From NCBI RefSeq assembly GCF_001949145.1, contig NW_019091562.1:415866-477091 (forward strand): a DNA stretch of 61,226 bases, written 5' to 3'. Shown piece by piece: positions 48,327-59,115 of the stretch. The notes below the pieces were generated by a model, which worked only from the letters and a program-made list of their open reading frames with translations, searched no databases and had not been told where the DNA came from. How positions within the stretch are numbered: the stretch's first letter is position 1; each line of letters opens with the position of its first letter. This DNA is from Acanthaster planci (lineage: Eukaryota > Echinodermata > Asteroidea > Valvatida > Acanthasteridae). A program made the translations under genes and the position numbers.

Positions 48327-48870
48327 CTGACGAGAAATGAGAAGAAATACTTCTGGTCTGGTTAAGTGTGTGTGTCTGAACGTTTTTATCTTGGCTCAGA
48401 ATGTTGGTCCCATTTCCAGAAAAAAATACCTTGCATTCCTGTTTCTCAGGTTGACATGTGCATAGAAGTTGAGGACATGCCATGTGCTTGCCTTCAGTAC
48501 CATTTCACAAAAAGGTACATGTATATTTTAATTGCGAGTATACAGACAGGGATTTCTGCAGGAGAAAAGTTAGATTTCCAAGCAGATTTTACATAAAGTA
48601 TATTTAAAAAGAATACGGAATCCAGATTTTCACAGCTGCAAACGAATCTTGCAACAATGTGTTCAATCTTGTCAAAACGGATCCGTCCCACCATTCACAA
48701 TACACCTGTACACTTCTTGACATGAAAAACTTTGCACCAGAACAGCCAATGCTGACAGGATTGACCAGGTCGACCAAGGTCCTGAACACTTTTTTTTCCA
48801 CAAAAAGGGCGTCCGAGTAACTAAACTGTTACTGATTTCTGAGTTTTTTGTGCAGCCCGACGTGAATTAT

Positions 48871-49006
48871 AACACTGTTTACTCAGTGTTTCCTCCAAAA
48901 GCTTGGGGGAAAAAAAATACAAGCGTGGTCAGGAGGTGGGGGACTCGAATCCACAGCTTCCTGCTTACTAGCGCAGACAGCATAACCACTCAACCACCGA
49001 GCTTGC
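48871..49006 (-). mobile_element. tRNA-derived SINE (same family as 33524-33695)
   Basis: The minus strand reads GCTCGGTGGTTGAGTGGTTA, then CTAGTAAGCAGGAAGCTGTG and GATTCGAGTCCCCC, and finally the tail hairpin CACTGAGTAAACAGTG. Box A is better preserved here than in the other copies. Confidence 0.65.
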
Positions 49007-49019
49007 TGCTGTTGGCTGG

Positions 49020-50847
49020 CTGGTTCAAGTCAGACGTAGCAGTGGGCACCACAAACAACTATTTCTAACGATGAGTTTGCATTTGAGAGGATAATTTACA
49101 ATTTTTTTTCACAAGCCTTCGGGAGGAACAGTATACTAGTGTTATAATACACTTAAGGCAGGGCAAAACAATCTTTAGAAAACATCTCCCCGACGCAAAT
49201 TCATCCTTAGAAATAAACTGTAAGTGTTTACATTTTGCCCTCTTCAGTGATTGGCCCTTTTGCGAGTATGAGAAGTCATGCTTCAGTGGCTGTTTAACAT
49301 ACCATGCTCATGAGATGTAAAAATTTATGAAGCAAGGAAACGGACTGATCTGCCATTCCTGAATTAGTTCGACAATACTCGGTTTACTCACTGCACTACA
49401 TGTATGCTTAATCAGCGGTCAATTTTGCAGTGACACAAAGCAGCTGTCGGCACTTCGATGATTGGTACTCATTTACACAGGTGTTTCGCAGAGCTCTCAC
49501 AACTTTGTATGTTAAGGAATCGCAATCAAATGCAAGTCAAAATTTGTCCGTCGCGAATATCCATGTGCTACATGTACATGTATGCTTACAATGGCAATAA
49601 ATTTCTTCCCAAATCGTGGGGGAAAGGAAAATTCCCTGCAAATAGCAACCTGCAGATTGAAACTCAAGTTGCCTGGTAAGCATAATGATACTCAGATTAT
49701 GAATACGGGCAAAATTTAGGCTCACAAAAAGTAGCAGATTATCAGAGGGTAAAATTCACATGTTTTACGTACATGTACATCCCAAGTCAGGGCCCAATAT
49801 CGACAGAGGATACTGGGCCCCGTTTCCGGGTCTGGAAAACAGTTCCACACACAGACATCACTTCACAAGCTGTGCACAAACCCCAAGAGACTGGTCTGGA
49901 AATTTCTGAGTATTTTCTTAGTACATGTACCTCCCTGCTAAATTTGACATTTCAGGACACGCCATCACTTCCCAATGGCTGATACAACTAACAAGAGAAA
50001 ACCTAATGATGTCTGTTTATGGAACTCTTACCCGGGTCTAGACTGTGACATGGGTTTCAACAAGTCCAGATCAAGGTCACAAAGAGGTATTCATTCTTTA
50101 CATGCTGCGGCAATTAAGCACTAGGAGCCTAAACTAGTAGCTTCAAACAATTAAATATACAGTAGCCAGTTCAGTGGTTCTGTACATGTGCCAACATGGA
50201 AATCACGGAACCAGCTATATGTATAGTGTAAAGCTGCCAGTTTGAGGCTATCAGTGCTTATGGTAGCCTTTAGTCAAGTTGCGCATAGCACACTCAGCTG
50301 GTAGAAACACCAACAAGACCAGTGCCAGTCGCAAAGCCACAACCGCCTTTGCCATCTTGTGGAGCTCATCACTATTAATTTATTCAAGGTTTAAGCACTG
50401 TAGCATACAGGGCGCTAACAAAATATTCAAATGCCACCACATACATGCAGCGTGCTTTATTTCAGCACCCAGCATGCGCACGCACAACTGTTCCATGATA
50501 AGTGGCTATCACCATTCCGTGCGTGCGGAAGTGTTGACTTAATGATCAAATGAAAGATATCAACATTCCTTGGCCCTGTGCCTTCTCTGATGTTCCTTGT
50601 GAGTGCGTGTGATGTCAAATAGTTTCAAGCTTAAGTGGCTGTGATTAATGCTTATTCGAGTTACTTGCCAATAACCTACAACAAGCACTAACAGGTGACT
50701 GATATCCTCTCCTAAGCATGCCAAAGTAAATGTAAAGAAAAACATGTGCCTTCTCCACAAGACAGTGGTGCTCATGGCTTCACCACTAGTATTGGTCTTT
50801 TGTGTGTTACCACTGTACTATTGTCCAGGGTGCAATAGTTTCATGTA
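49020..50847. other. NEK11 upstream region: no gene recognised
   Basis: This is probably the first NEK11 intron. I see scattered TACATGTA tracts (near 49570 and 49770) but no exon or element with clear ends. Confidence 0.5.
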
Positions 50848-51198
50848 CAGTTGAATGTCCAGCTCCGCAATTTTGCCAGTTCCGCAATCCAGAAAAAACG
50901 GGCTTCATTTTCAGAACGACAAAATTGCTGGGGACTTGATTCATACTTCTCTGAAATAGTTTAGTTGCTGATCTTGCAGAAAATCATTTTTGCTTATAGA
51001 ACCACAGCCGTAAATTAAGAAGATTGGAGACGATCATTTTTTGCCAATCGCGGTTCACAACAGCAGCACAAGTGCATTCCATGAATGTCGTGTTTGTCAC
51101 TCTTTCAAACAATCCTTGCAGTGATTTTTTTTCAAACCAAAATCTATGTTACTTTCACAAATTATCAGCTATCTCACCATGAAAATATGAGTTCAGTA

Positions 51199-51629
51199 AA
51201 GGGCTCAATTCACCCGGTGCATGCATGCACCAGTGCATGTAGATTTTTGCTTGTGCATGTAGCTTTTTTTACTGATCATGCACGACGTGCATGTAACTTT
51301 TTTAACCACCAAAATGCTCATTTCCTGCATATACATGTATTTACCAATAAGTGAGAATAAGAATAAAGTTTGTTGAATTCTTGACCAAATAGTGTACGAA
51401 ACGTGTTATTTCTTTCTCCCATTCCTCGCAGCAGATTCATAATACATATACATGTACACACCTAACCTTATCTTTGGCTTATAATCCTTAAATTGCTATA
51501 TACAGGAATATGTGCTACCAGTATTTGCAAAATTATGGTGCATGTAGGTTTTTCCTGGTGCATGTACATGTAGGTTTTCGGTCTACATGCACCAGTACAT
51601 GCCACTTTTTTTTTGTAAATCAAGCCCTG
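51199..51629. mobile_element. Nested hAT-type element with 8-base target duplication
   Basis: The ends AAGGGCTCAATTCA and (reverse) CAGGGCTTGATTTA are flanked by GTTCAGTA (51191-51198) and GTTCTGTA (51630-51637), matching 7 of 8. Subterminal GTGCATGTAG motifs repeat at both ends. The element is non-coding and lies wholly inside 50848-51926, so it inserted later. Confidence 0.8.
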
Positions 51630-51745
51630 GTTCTGTACATTATCAAATAGGCCTATATAGGCATTGGATACAAAAGTGACTTCAAGATTTTTTGCCAGTT
51701 CCACAAATGAGTTTTACATTTCGTTACATACCACATGTGTGACAT

Positions 51746-51812
51746 ACCCCCAGAATTGTGGGGTTTGACGTCCGCCCCGCTCCCACTGTTCTGGGAGTAG
51801 GTCAAGCGCATG
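51746..51812. repeat. Dispersed GACGTCCGC repeat, copy B
   Basis: CCCAGAATTGTGGGGTTTGA, CGTCCGCCCC and ACTGTTCTGGGAGTAGG match copy A at 20891-20955 in the same orientation. This copy is part of the right half of the element at 50848-51926, so copy A may be a fragment of the same family. Confidence 0.6.
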
Positions 51813-52494
51813 TCCTTCTGTCTCGGAAAAACAAACCTAGGCCTACCGTCATGACCGTGCAGATGGCGCGGACGCTGTGGTTCGCAGAACTGGCAAAAGT
51901 TTGCGGAACTGGGTGATTAACTACTGACCACCAAAAAAAAAGGCTCACTAGCATTCATCTTTCAAATGACTGCCCAGAATTGTTAAGTATGACTATATGT
52001 AGGGCCTAGCTGGATAATTTTTGGATAGGCCTAAGGGGCCTTGGATCCTGTTTCTGGATGAAAACCTTTCCATGAACAGACCACTGCAGACATGACAGAT
52101 GAAAGTAAGTTTTCAAGGTGCCAGGAACTGTTTCTGTTTGCAGAACCGGTCAATCAGCTGTAGGCCTACCACTAGTACTAGCATCTGAGGTGCCACGTGC
52201 GCCTTGTCTAAAGTTAAAGGCTGGGGGGGGGGGTGGCGGCAGCGTGCTCAGAAGGCATGTCAGGTGGGCAGGTGGGTGGACAATTAAGTTCAAGGCATTA
52301 CCATAGGCCTGCCACTGGACGATGGATGACGAGTAAGAAGAAGCGGCAATTTGGCCTACGGAATACATTGTAGGCCTATTCTTTGCAAATTTTCGTAGGG
52401 TATTGAATGAATATTATACTGGTTGGATAATATAATACAAAATCACCTCAAAAACTAAGTATGACCTTCAAATTTAGAACCAAGAAAGTCTTAC

Positions 52495-52985
52495 CCTGGG
52501 ACTATACATACGTCACGTCACATACATGTACGTCGTGCGTTGCCAGGACATGAACGCCGACTTGTGTCTGGTATCCGACCCTTTAGGACGCATTCCTTGC
52601 AACAAAAACCTGAACCAATTATGCCGGAACCAACCCGCCCACCAGTACCAACCCATGCATTGCGCCCTCTGCGTTAACACTCAGTGGACACTATCGATAT
52701 GCGGAAGTCCGCAATCTGGCCGAGTCGCATCGATAATCTGTTCCCGACTTGTCAGCGTGTGAGTGACGTTGCACTTCGAGCAGCCGTTTCTGAACAGCGA
52801 AGATTTCTTGAAAAGACTGTTTGTTGCATCATTCCAAGTCTTCTCTTAATACTAGTTTCATTCAGAAGTGGACAGGAATAAATCAAATCTGGGCCACAAC
52901 GGCTAAAGTTAAGCGCTGCAGTAGTGCAGGCCGAAACATCTGGTTGCACCGGCATGGTTGCACAATGTTGATGACGACAACGTAA
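52495..52985. promoter_or_regulatory. Probable bidirectional NEK11/ASTE1 promoter
   Basis: This is a CG-containing, unique-looking segment between the two divergent genes. It contains CGTCACGTCA (CRE-like, 52511-52520) and the palindrome GCGGAAGTCCGC (52701-52712) with an ETS-type GGAAGT core. On the minus strand a donor CAGG/GTAAGA lies at 52497/52496, pointing toward NEK11. On the plus strand a strong donor CAAC/GTAAGT lies at 52981/52982, pointing toward ASTE1. Start sites themselves are not visible. Confidence 0.5.
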
Positions 52986-53893
52986 GTGAAATCATGGTGA
53001 AATTTACTCAGCCTGTTGAGTGCAAAGTAATGAGCTCGAACGTGGAGACCGTATATGAACCGTACATTGTTTCATATGGAGGATGTCTAGCATATGTTGC
53101 ACGTTTAACCCACTTTTCATACGAAATATATTTCAGACATTGTTTTTTTTTGTACGAAGTCGAGGTTTTTGCCGTTATGTGGTTACACTTTATCTATTTT
53201 AAAAATGCTGACATTTTTGAAGTTCAGTGAACCACACGTAACATCAATACAATATAAATAATAACTAAATTCACCCATGAACCTGCCACAGTCCAGAAAA
53301 TATCCAAACCTTTTTGTATACTCACCTACATGTACCATGCCTACAGTAACAAGTGAGTGTGTAGCCATGGTAGCCCTGTGGTCAGAGCATGCTCCCTGAT
53401 CCTGAACACAAACCTACATGTACACGTACATCCCCTGAATGATTCAGGGATGTACATGTATATGTACAAAAGTTTGCATAGTTAGTTGTCATGCTAGTAC
53501 ATACATAAGCAAATTATACATGTATCAAGGACCAGTTATCACCCAACATCCAATGCCCTTTATAGAGAGCCTCGTTAAGTAACTCTTGAAAATGGATTGT
53601 TGGTTGCATTTTAAATGTAAACATATGTATACATGTAGATGGATGGTTTACGCGGTCATTGTCTCGGATGGAATGTATGCAGGACTAGTGACTTGACTTT
53701 GAGAATGGCTTATTTAAACCATGGCAGGATATGGAAATGAGACAATTTCTTATTACAGTTTCTCACAAAAAGTTTATGATAAACACCAGAATATCACATA
53801 AGCAAGTACATGTACATGTACCACTTCCTACAGTATCTGACTGTGCCATGAAAAATTCACATTTTTTGTGTACATTTTGTCTTTTATTTACAG

Positions 53894-54062
53894 GTTGACG
53901 GAGTTGCAACCAGAAGTTTCAAGAAATTTGAAGAAAGGCTTGGGCAGGGTTTTTTTTACCCATTACACAAACTTCATACCAGTATATTGCATGAGTCACC
54001 TTGCTACCAACTCCCATATATTTTGACATTGGAAGAAATCATTGTGGTGTGAACAGTGCATC
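53894..54062 (+). other. ASTE1: ASTE1 5' UTR in the coding exon
   Basis: A good acceptor, TTTTATTTACAG, ends at 53893 and could join the donor at 52981/52982. The leader contains one short upstream ORF beginning ATGAGTCAC and ending in TGA before the main start. Confidence 0.5.
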
Positions 54063-56243
54063 ATGGGAGTAAAAGGACTTAGCTCTATGATTGAGCAGTA
54101 TCCGTCACTGTTCACAAATCACTGCCTGCATGATGAGGGTCTTGTCATAGACGGCTATGCACTCCTGTTTTACCTGTATTTTGATCGCCCTCCGTGTGAT
54201 GATGGGCATCATGGTGGATGCTACGAGAACTTTTCAGCCAAGTGCAAGCTTTTCTTTCACAATCTTGCCAAGTGTAATGTTTCTCCTTATCTGGTGTTTG
54301 ATGGAGCCATGGAGAAGGACAACAAAAAGCTTGCAGAAACAAAGTCCAGGAGCCTGGAACGCATCCGGACAGCTGTTGCTATTTCTGGTGGCAGTGGTGG
54401 GATAGCTGTGTCTCCCTGCAGTGTACTGGTATTTATCAAGGTGCTTGATGATCTTGGCATTCCATATGTATTTTGCGACTTTGAGGCTGATGCTGAAACT
54501 GCAGTACTAGCCAATGCTTGGAACTGTGTAGCAGCTTCGCGTGACAGTGACTTCTACATCATGGACCTAAGAGTTGGGTACTTGCCACTTGACTATTTGG
54601 ACTGGAAGAATCCAAGAAAGACGAAGGCACCGGAAGCAGCGGCACAGTCCAGAAGGAGAAGGTGTAAAATGTCAACTGAACCTTCAGCCAGTGAGCTGTA
54701 CATTGAGTGTAAGAAATACAAACGTAGTGCACTGTGCAAAATGTTCCATGTCAAGCAGACATTACTGCCAGTACTTGCCACTGCTGTTGGGAACGATTAC
54801 AAAGACACCTTTGGGGCCTCTCTTGACCCATTCCACAGTTTTGTTCACTCCCAGTTCTCTCGGTCAAAATCAGGCAGTAAGAGCCACAATCAGATTATCA
54901 GCTACCTGTCCTGGCTGAGTGAGAAAGAGACCATTGAGGAAGCTGTTGGAGACATGGTCAGGCACGTGACAGGTGCCAACCTAGAGAAGCTGAAACGGCT
55001 CATTGATGCCTCACTTGAGATGTACCAACTGTCAGACAGCGAACCTTTGGGACATGTGTCTGGAGGTCTTGGGAAACCTGCCAAAAGCAAGTTGGCAGCA
55101 TTTGTCTCTGTACCGCCATGGTTTGTTGTGCTGCTGAACGAGGGTAAAGTGTCGGCATTGTGTGCTAATGTCCTGTGCAACAAGAGGGTGTTCCTAACTG
55201 TTCAAGTGGAAGACCCTCTCCAACCTAGTGCTGGAAGAGCATCACTCAACATCAGATCCGTCTTGTATGGCATCCTGCTCAAAGAGCAGAAGTCAGCCTC
55301 CAGGAGACAGCCAGTTGTTGAGGAGTATGCGCAGTCCTTAGGAACGCTCAAATACAGCACTGTGGAGCCAGTCTATGAGATGGCTAAAGATGATGAGCAC
55401 AGGTTAGCCATGCCGGGTCTGCAGGATATCCCAGCCATGTCTGAGACTGATCGCAGAGGTGTTCTCCTTGCCGCAGTGGATGTTGATGGCTCAGTCATTA
55501 GTGGCATTCCAGCCGTGTTCCAACTAGCCACCTGTGTGACAGTGTACTTGCTCAGTCATGCAGACCCACCTGTCTACTCGGACCATGCTTTAGCAGTGAT
55601 TGTGAGCTGGTTACATGGAGTGGCAGCAAGCAGACAGAGACACATCAGCAAGGGTGAAGCCACCCCGGAGCACCTGCAAATGGACATGGAAAACTCTGAC
55701 GTGCATGCCATACTCCGAAACTGCAAGCCACATGCAAAAAAGTACAAGGAAACCAGAAGGTTAGATTCGGAAGTGATCCAGGCAGTGGCACAGTGGCAGC
55801 AGTGCTTGCTGGACTTGGAGAACCTGAACAAACTCCTGCTCTGTCCCTATATGCATCCTGACATGGCAGTCCTATACGATGGGCCCCTGATTCATAGCTT
55901 CGTCCTGATCCTGAAGTCGATGACCATGCGGGAGCAGCGGCTGTGGGTGGGTTCAGAGCTGCTGCGGGGTACAACGTCAAGGGTTCAGGCTTTGTTTGAT
56001 CAGCTCCTGGAGCCCTGTTGGCCCCTCCTCCTGCCAAGGCAAAAGACCATTAGGGCCAAGAAGGGCAAGAGGGCACAAAGGGGTGCATCTAGGCAGTCGT
56101 CATCGGGCACTCCTGCTCAGAGCGGAGGAGCTGCTGGAGGTAATGCAGAGGAAGAAAATGACAAACTGGCTTACGGTGTCAGAGTTTTCAGCAGGTTTGC
56201 CCCACTTGGATTGAGTGACAGGTGGGATCCTAGTCAGTCATGA
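54063..56243 (+). CDS. ASTE1: Asteroid homologue 1, XPG/FEN1-fold nuclease
   Basis: A single uninterrupted frame of 726 codons. The start is placed at ATGGGAGTA (MGVKGLSSMIEQYPS) because family members begin MGI(R/K)GL; a further upstream non-ATG extension is unlikely. The N-terminal half is an XPG/PIN-type nuclease fold: VIDGYALLFYLYF with D30, PYLVFDG with D80, CDFEADAET with E141 and D143, and ASRDSDFYIMDL with D161 and D163. All the acidic metal-binding positions expected in the fold appear present. LPLDYLDWKN, LLPVLATAVGNDY and NWLS-like IISYLSWLSEKE follow human ASTE1. The C-terminus is basic (KTIRAKKGKRAQRG) and ends with the conserved RFAPLGL. Human ASTE1 (679 residues) has been described as a structure-specific nuclease working with shieldin in end joining. 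The coding region is intronless here. Confidence 0.93.
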   Translation: MGVKGLSSMIEQYPSLFTNHCLHDEGLVIDGYALLFYLYFDRPPCDDGHHGGCYENFSAKCKLFFHNLAKCNVSPYLVFDGAMEKDNKKLAETKSRSLERIRTAVAISGGSGGIAVSPCSVLVFIKVLDDLGIPYVFCDFEADAETAVLANAWNCVAASRDSDFYIMDLRVGYLPLDYLDWKNPRKTKAPEAAAQSRRRRCKMSTEPSASELYIECKKYKRSALCKMFHVKQTLLPVLATAVGNDYKDTFGASLDPFHSFVHSQFSRSKSGSKSHNQIISYLSWLSEKETIEEAVGDMVRHVTGANLEKLKRLIDASLEMYQLSDSEPLGHVSGGLGKPAKSKLAAFVSVPPWFVVLLNEGKVSALCANVLCNKRVFLTVQVEDPLQPSAGRASLNIRSVLYGILLKEQKSASRRQPVVEEYAQSLGTLKYSTVEPVYEMAKDDEHRLAMPGLQDIPAMSETDRRGVLLAAVDVDGSVISGIPAVFQLATCVTVYLLSHADPPVYSDHALAVIVSWLHGVAASRQRHISKGEATPEHLQMDMENSDVHAILRNCKPHAKKYKETRRLDSEVIQAVAQWQQCLLDLENLNKLLLCPYMHPDMAVLYDGPLIHSFVLILKSMTMREQRLWVGSELLRGTTSRVQALFDQLLEPCWPLLLPRQKTIRAKKGKRAQRGASRQSSSGTPAQSGGAAGGNAEEENDKLAYGVRVFSRFAPLGLSDRWDPSQS

Positions 56244-56254
56244 ATGAATCCTTC

Positions 56255-56260
56255 AATAAA
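56255..56260 (+). promoter_or_regulatory. ASTE1: ASTE1 polyadenylation signal
   Basis: AATAAA lies 12 bases after the ASTE1 stop codon, within CTTCAATAAACTTTG. A second AATAAA is near 56374. The first implies an unusually short 3' UTR. Confidence 0.6.
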
Positions 56261-56430
56261 CTTTGATTTACACATTCCAGTATACATCCACATCCCAACC
56301 TTTGTGCTCATTACTTCTGCTTACGCACTCGTATGCAGTACCTACTTGTGTGGGAACAACTCATTGTCTACTGAAATAAAAGGGTGTTAGTTTTGAGGCT
56401 AAAGGAGACACATTCATGCTATGGCTGTTG

Positions 56431-56558
56431 GCCTGTTTGTTTTATACAGATACGGATCTCGATCAGTGATCCAGTGGTTCACAGACACTGGTACTCGCCC
56501 AGTGGATGGAGCATTGAGATAACTGATCGAGATCCAGGTTTGTGTGAAACAAACAGGC
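56431..56558. repeat. Palindromic foldback element
   Basis: Left arm GCCTGTTTGTTTTATACAGA then GGATCTCGATCAGT. Right arm in reverse GCCTGTTTGTTTCACACAAA then GGATCTCGATCAGT. The arms are about 36 bases around a 50-base loop that itself contains CCAGTGG..CCAGTGG. A small MITE is most likely. Confidence 0.65.
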
Positions 56559-58074
56559 TCTATGAGGTGACTTCATGAGTGGACATTAGCCATGGGCAAA
56601 GGTTTTTGACAAGTTGGCAGTTGTCAAGATTTTTGTCCTTTTTTATTTTGTTTTGGGAAGTCATGTAACATGCACCATGTTCATGCTAAAGTTTTCAGAA
56701 AAGTGTTCATGTTTAGAGAATGGGAAGTTAATATATAGGTGCAAGACTTCTCAGTTTTTCTCAGTTGGTGGTGATGGTCCTTTCCTGCAAATTTACATGT
56801 AAATGTGTGCTGTCACGTGTACTTTAAAAGATTTTAGGATGCACTTTTGTTAAACCATATGGTCAGACAAATACATGTATGTAGACTTATATGAAAAGTT
56901 TAAACTAAAACAGCCTCTGGTGATGGCCATATTTGGATTGTAGTATCTAGCTTATTAAAGAATCACCATTGCAAACACGTCCCAAACAGACGCAGTGATT
57001 TTACCAACGTCGCTTATACTGTTATAAATCAATACCAATTGTAAATGAATACTTTTATCCAAATGTCGCAACTTAATGATACATACAATTTTGGCTTGGA
57101 AAATTTTAAATTTCTAAAAGGAACCTTACTTTTTGGTGCTAGAAAGAATTTGAAACCTTAACTCATTTTAAGGCATTGCAAAAGGATTTGAAAGAATTAT
57201 TATAGAAGGTTTTTGTAAAAAAAAATGTTGACCATACATTCGCTGGTGCATGACATCATCATGAAGTGATAACGTTTCCTGCTGCCTTTGCCCAAACACA
57301 AAACATGAACTGCAAACATTCAAGCAAGAGGGGCTCTCTACATTATCCATTCTTTCAGGCACATTTGATGTCTCTAGTGTTGTTTTGAGGTTCCATCTTA
57401 AGGAGATCTTAAACATATTGTTTTTTGTGAGTTGAATGCCAGTTCTAACTTTAACCTATATATTGATTACATAATTTTGATAAATCACCTTCGATACAAC
57501 ACTGATCAGATGAGGAGTATACTGTATGTGTACATGTATGCAAATGTGTGTATGAACTTTCTTAATTTTTTAAATCATGGTATATTTATATAATCGGTAA
57601 AATTCATGATCAGTTGACTATGCGGAATATTTTAAACATAATGTTATCACAGTATAGCATGTTCTCCCGTGTTTTAACATCCACGCTGCTTTTAATTAAC
57701 ATTTAATATCTGTGCATTTCTAGTATACGTCTGGAAATTGTTAAAAATTGGTCATCCATGCGTAGAATTTCATGTACCAAACATGCTATTTTCAGTGGGA
57801 GGCACTAGCAGTTGAGCCAATCAGATAAGTGTTGAACCATAAAAAAAAACCGATTGGAGAAGTAATCAGAAATTCTATTAAAAAAACAAAACAAAAGACA
57901 TTAGTAAAAGTCAAGGCGTCGGAAATTCTATGGTAGGGTTGCTACCCAATAAATTCTACCTCACATCGCCGAGTGAGGAGCTTCATCCACTTGCCCATCA
58001 GGGGGTTACGGGCTATATGAATACAACTTGAAAGATGTGAAATAAAAAAAAATATATAAAAACGGAGGGTCAAA
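56559..58074. other. Downstream of ASTE1: no gene recognised
   Basis: AT-rich DNA without convincing exons or element ends. Open frames here are short and compositionally ordinary for AT-rich DNA. Confidence 0.5.
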
Positions 58075-59115
58075 AATACTTAACCAGGAATTGAACCTGG
58101 AACCTCTCCCTCTAAGGGTCAGCAGCTCTAACCGCCAGCCACTAGGAGATCTGCTTTAGGAAAACTTGAGGTGCCAAAACCATGGAAGTGCCAAAATTTC
58201 TTTGGTAGGACTTGGACCTGGCGCTCTGGAGTCAGCAGCTCTATCTGGATCACCGGGATCCTCTCACTCTTGAAAAATTCTATTGTGAACAAATTTAATA
58301 ATAAACAAACAAACAAAAAACCCGAGGCGCTGAAAAGTCTTTGGTGGGAATTGATCCCGATGACTCAGCGGCTCTAATCACAGGACCACCTGGATCGTCG
58401 TACTTTAGAGAGGTTCCAAAAAGGGGTAAAAACGCAGGCGCAATAATTTTTGAAAGGACTCGAACATAGGAACTCCCGCTCTTGAACCAGCAATTGTGAC
58501 TACTGGATCTTGCTACTCCTGGAAGGTTAAAAGTACCGCTTGAAAATTTTTCGTTACAAGAAAATTTGATGAAAATGGAGATTGCAAACATTCTCGGAAA
58601 TGAATTCAACCCGGGAACTTTCATCACAGAGAAAGCGGCTCTAATTACTATGTCCCCAGAGGTCCTCTCACTCATGGTAAGTTACTAACGCCGCTTGAAA
58701 TTTTTTTATCGCAAAAAAGTAAAGAGAGACGCAAAAACAAATTGTCGGAAGGAATTGAACATGGAATCTTTCAATTTAGAGACAAGTTCTATCTGGACCC
58801 CTGGATCGTGCCTCTTGAAAATTTCTTTCGGAAAAATTAATTCGAATGAGGGGCTAAAACTTCGCTGGCATGATTTGAACCTGAGACATCCCAGTCAGAA
58901 GTTAGAGGGAACAGAAGGTTTGCAAGACTGCAGTCTTGCAGGCCCGAGTGCTTTTCTACCACAGGGCATGCACAAAGGAGGTTTCCCTATGGAATAAAAG
59001 AAATGCCCTGCAAAATGGCTACACCGCAAGGCCTCTGTTGAACCTGGGACCATTGTTAGCTCCATGCCGGGACCCTCTCACTCTGGCTTCAGAAGCACCA
59101 GCTACCGTCCACCGG
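58075..59115 (-). repeat. Tandem array of about eight diverged tRNA-like units
   Basis: Box-B-like sequences in the same orientation recur near 58090, 58210, 58350, 58456, 58603, 58752, 58872 and 59037, at spacings of roughly 105-165 bases. The clearest unit, 58087-58150 on the minus strand, reads CTAGTGGCTGGCGGTTAGAG (box A) and later CCAGGTTCAATTCC (box B). Most other units keep versions of AGCAGCTCTAA and GGATC..CTCTCACTCTTGAAA on the plus strand. The linkers are AT-rich and contain CTTGAAAATTT. None is a plausible functional tRNA: stems are broken and units differ widely. The array may be a SINE-derived satellite or decayed tRNA gene cluster. Confidence 0.65.

Larger units (their letters stand above)
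50848..51926. mobile_element. Possible pogo/Tigger-like element carrying a nested hAT element
   Basis: The left end is CAGTTGAATGTCCAGCTCCG then CAATTTTGCCAGTTCCGCAA. The right end in reverse is CAGTAGTTAATCACCCAG then TTCCGCAAACTTTTGCCAG. The shared inner motif TTTTGCCAGTTC(C/T)GC appears at each end, and a third diverged copy at 51691. TA precedes the left end but not the right. About 1.08 kb, non-coding. The outermost bases are less certain than the inner repeats. Confidence 0.5.

Noticed and set aside
54042-54062. N-terminal extension of ASTE1 upstream of the ATG
   Set aside because: The extension would need a non-ATG start (TTG). The ATG at 54063 gives the family-typical MGVKGL start.
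58075-59115. Functional tRNA gene cluster
   Set aside because: No unit shows intact acceptor, D and anticodon stems together. Units diverge strongly from each other.
58075-59115. CRISPR-like array
   Set aside because: Regular spacing drew attention, but repeats are long, degenerate and tRNA-like, and the DNA is animal nuclear.
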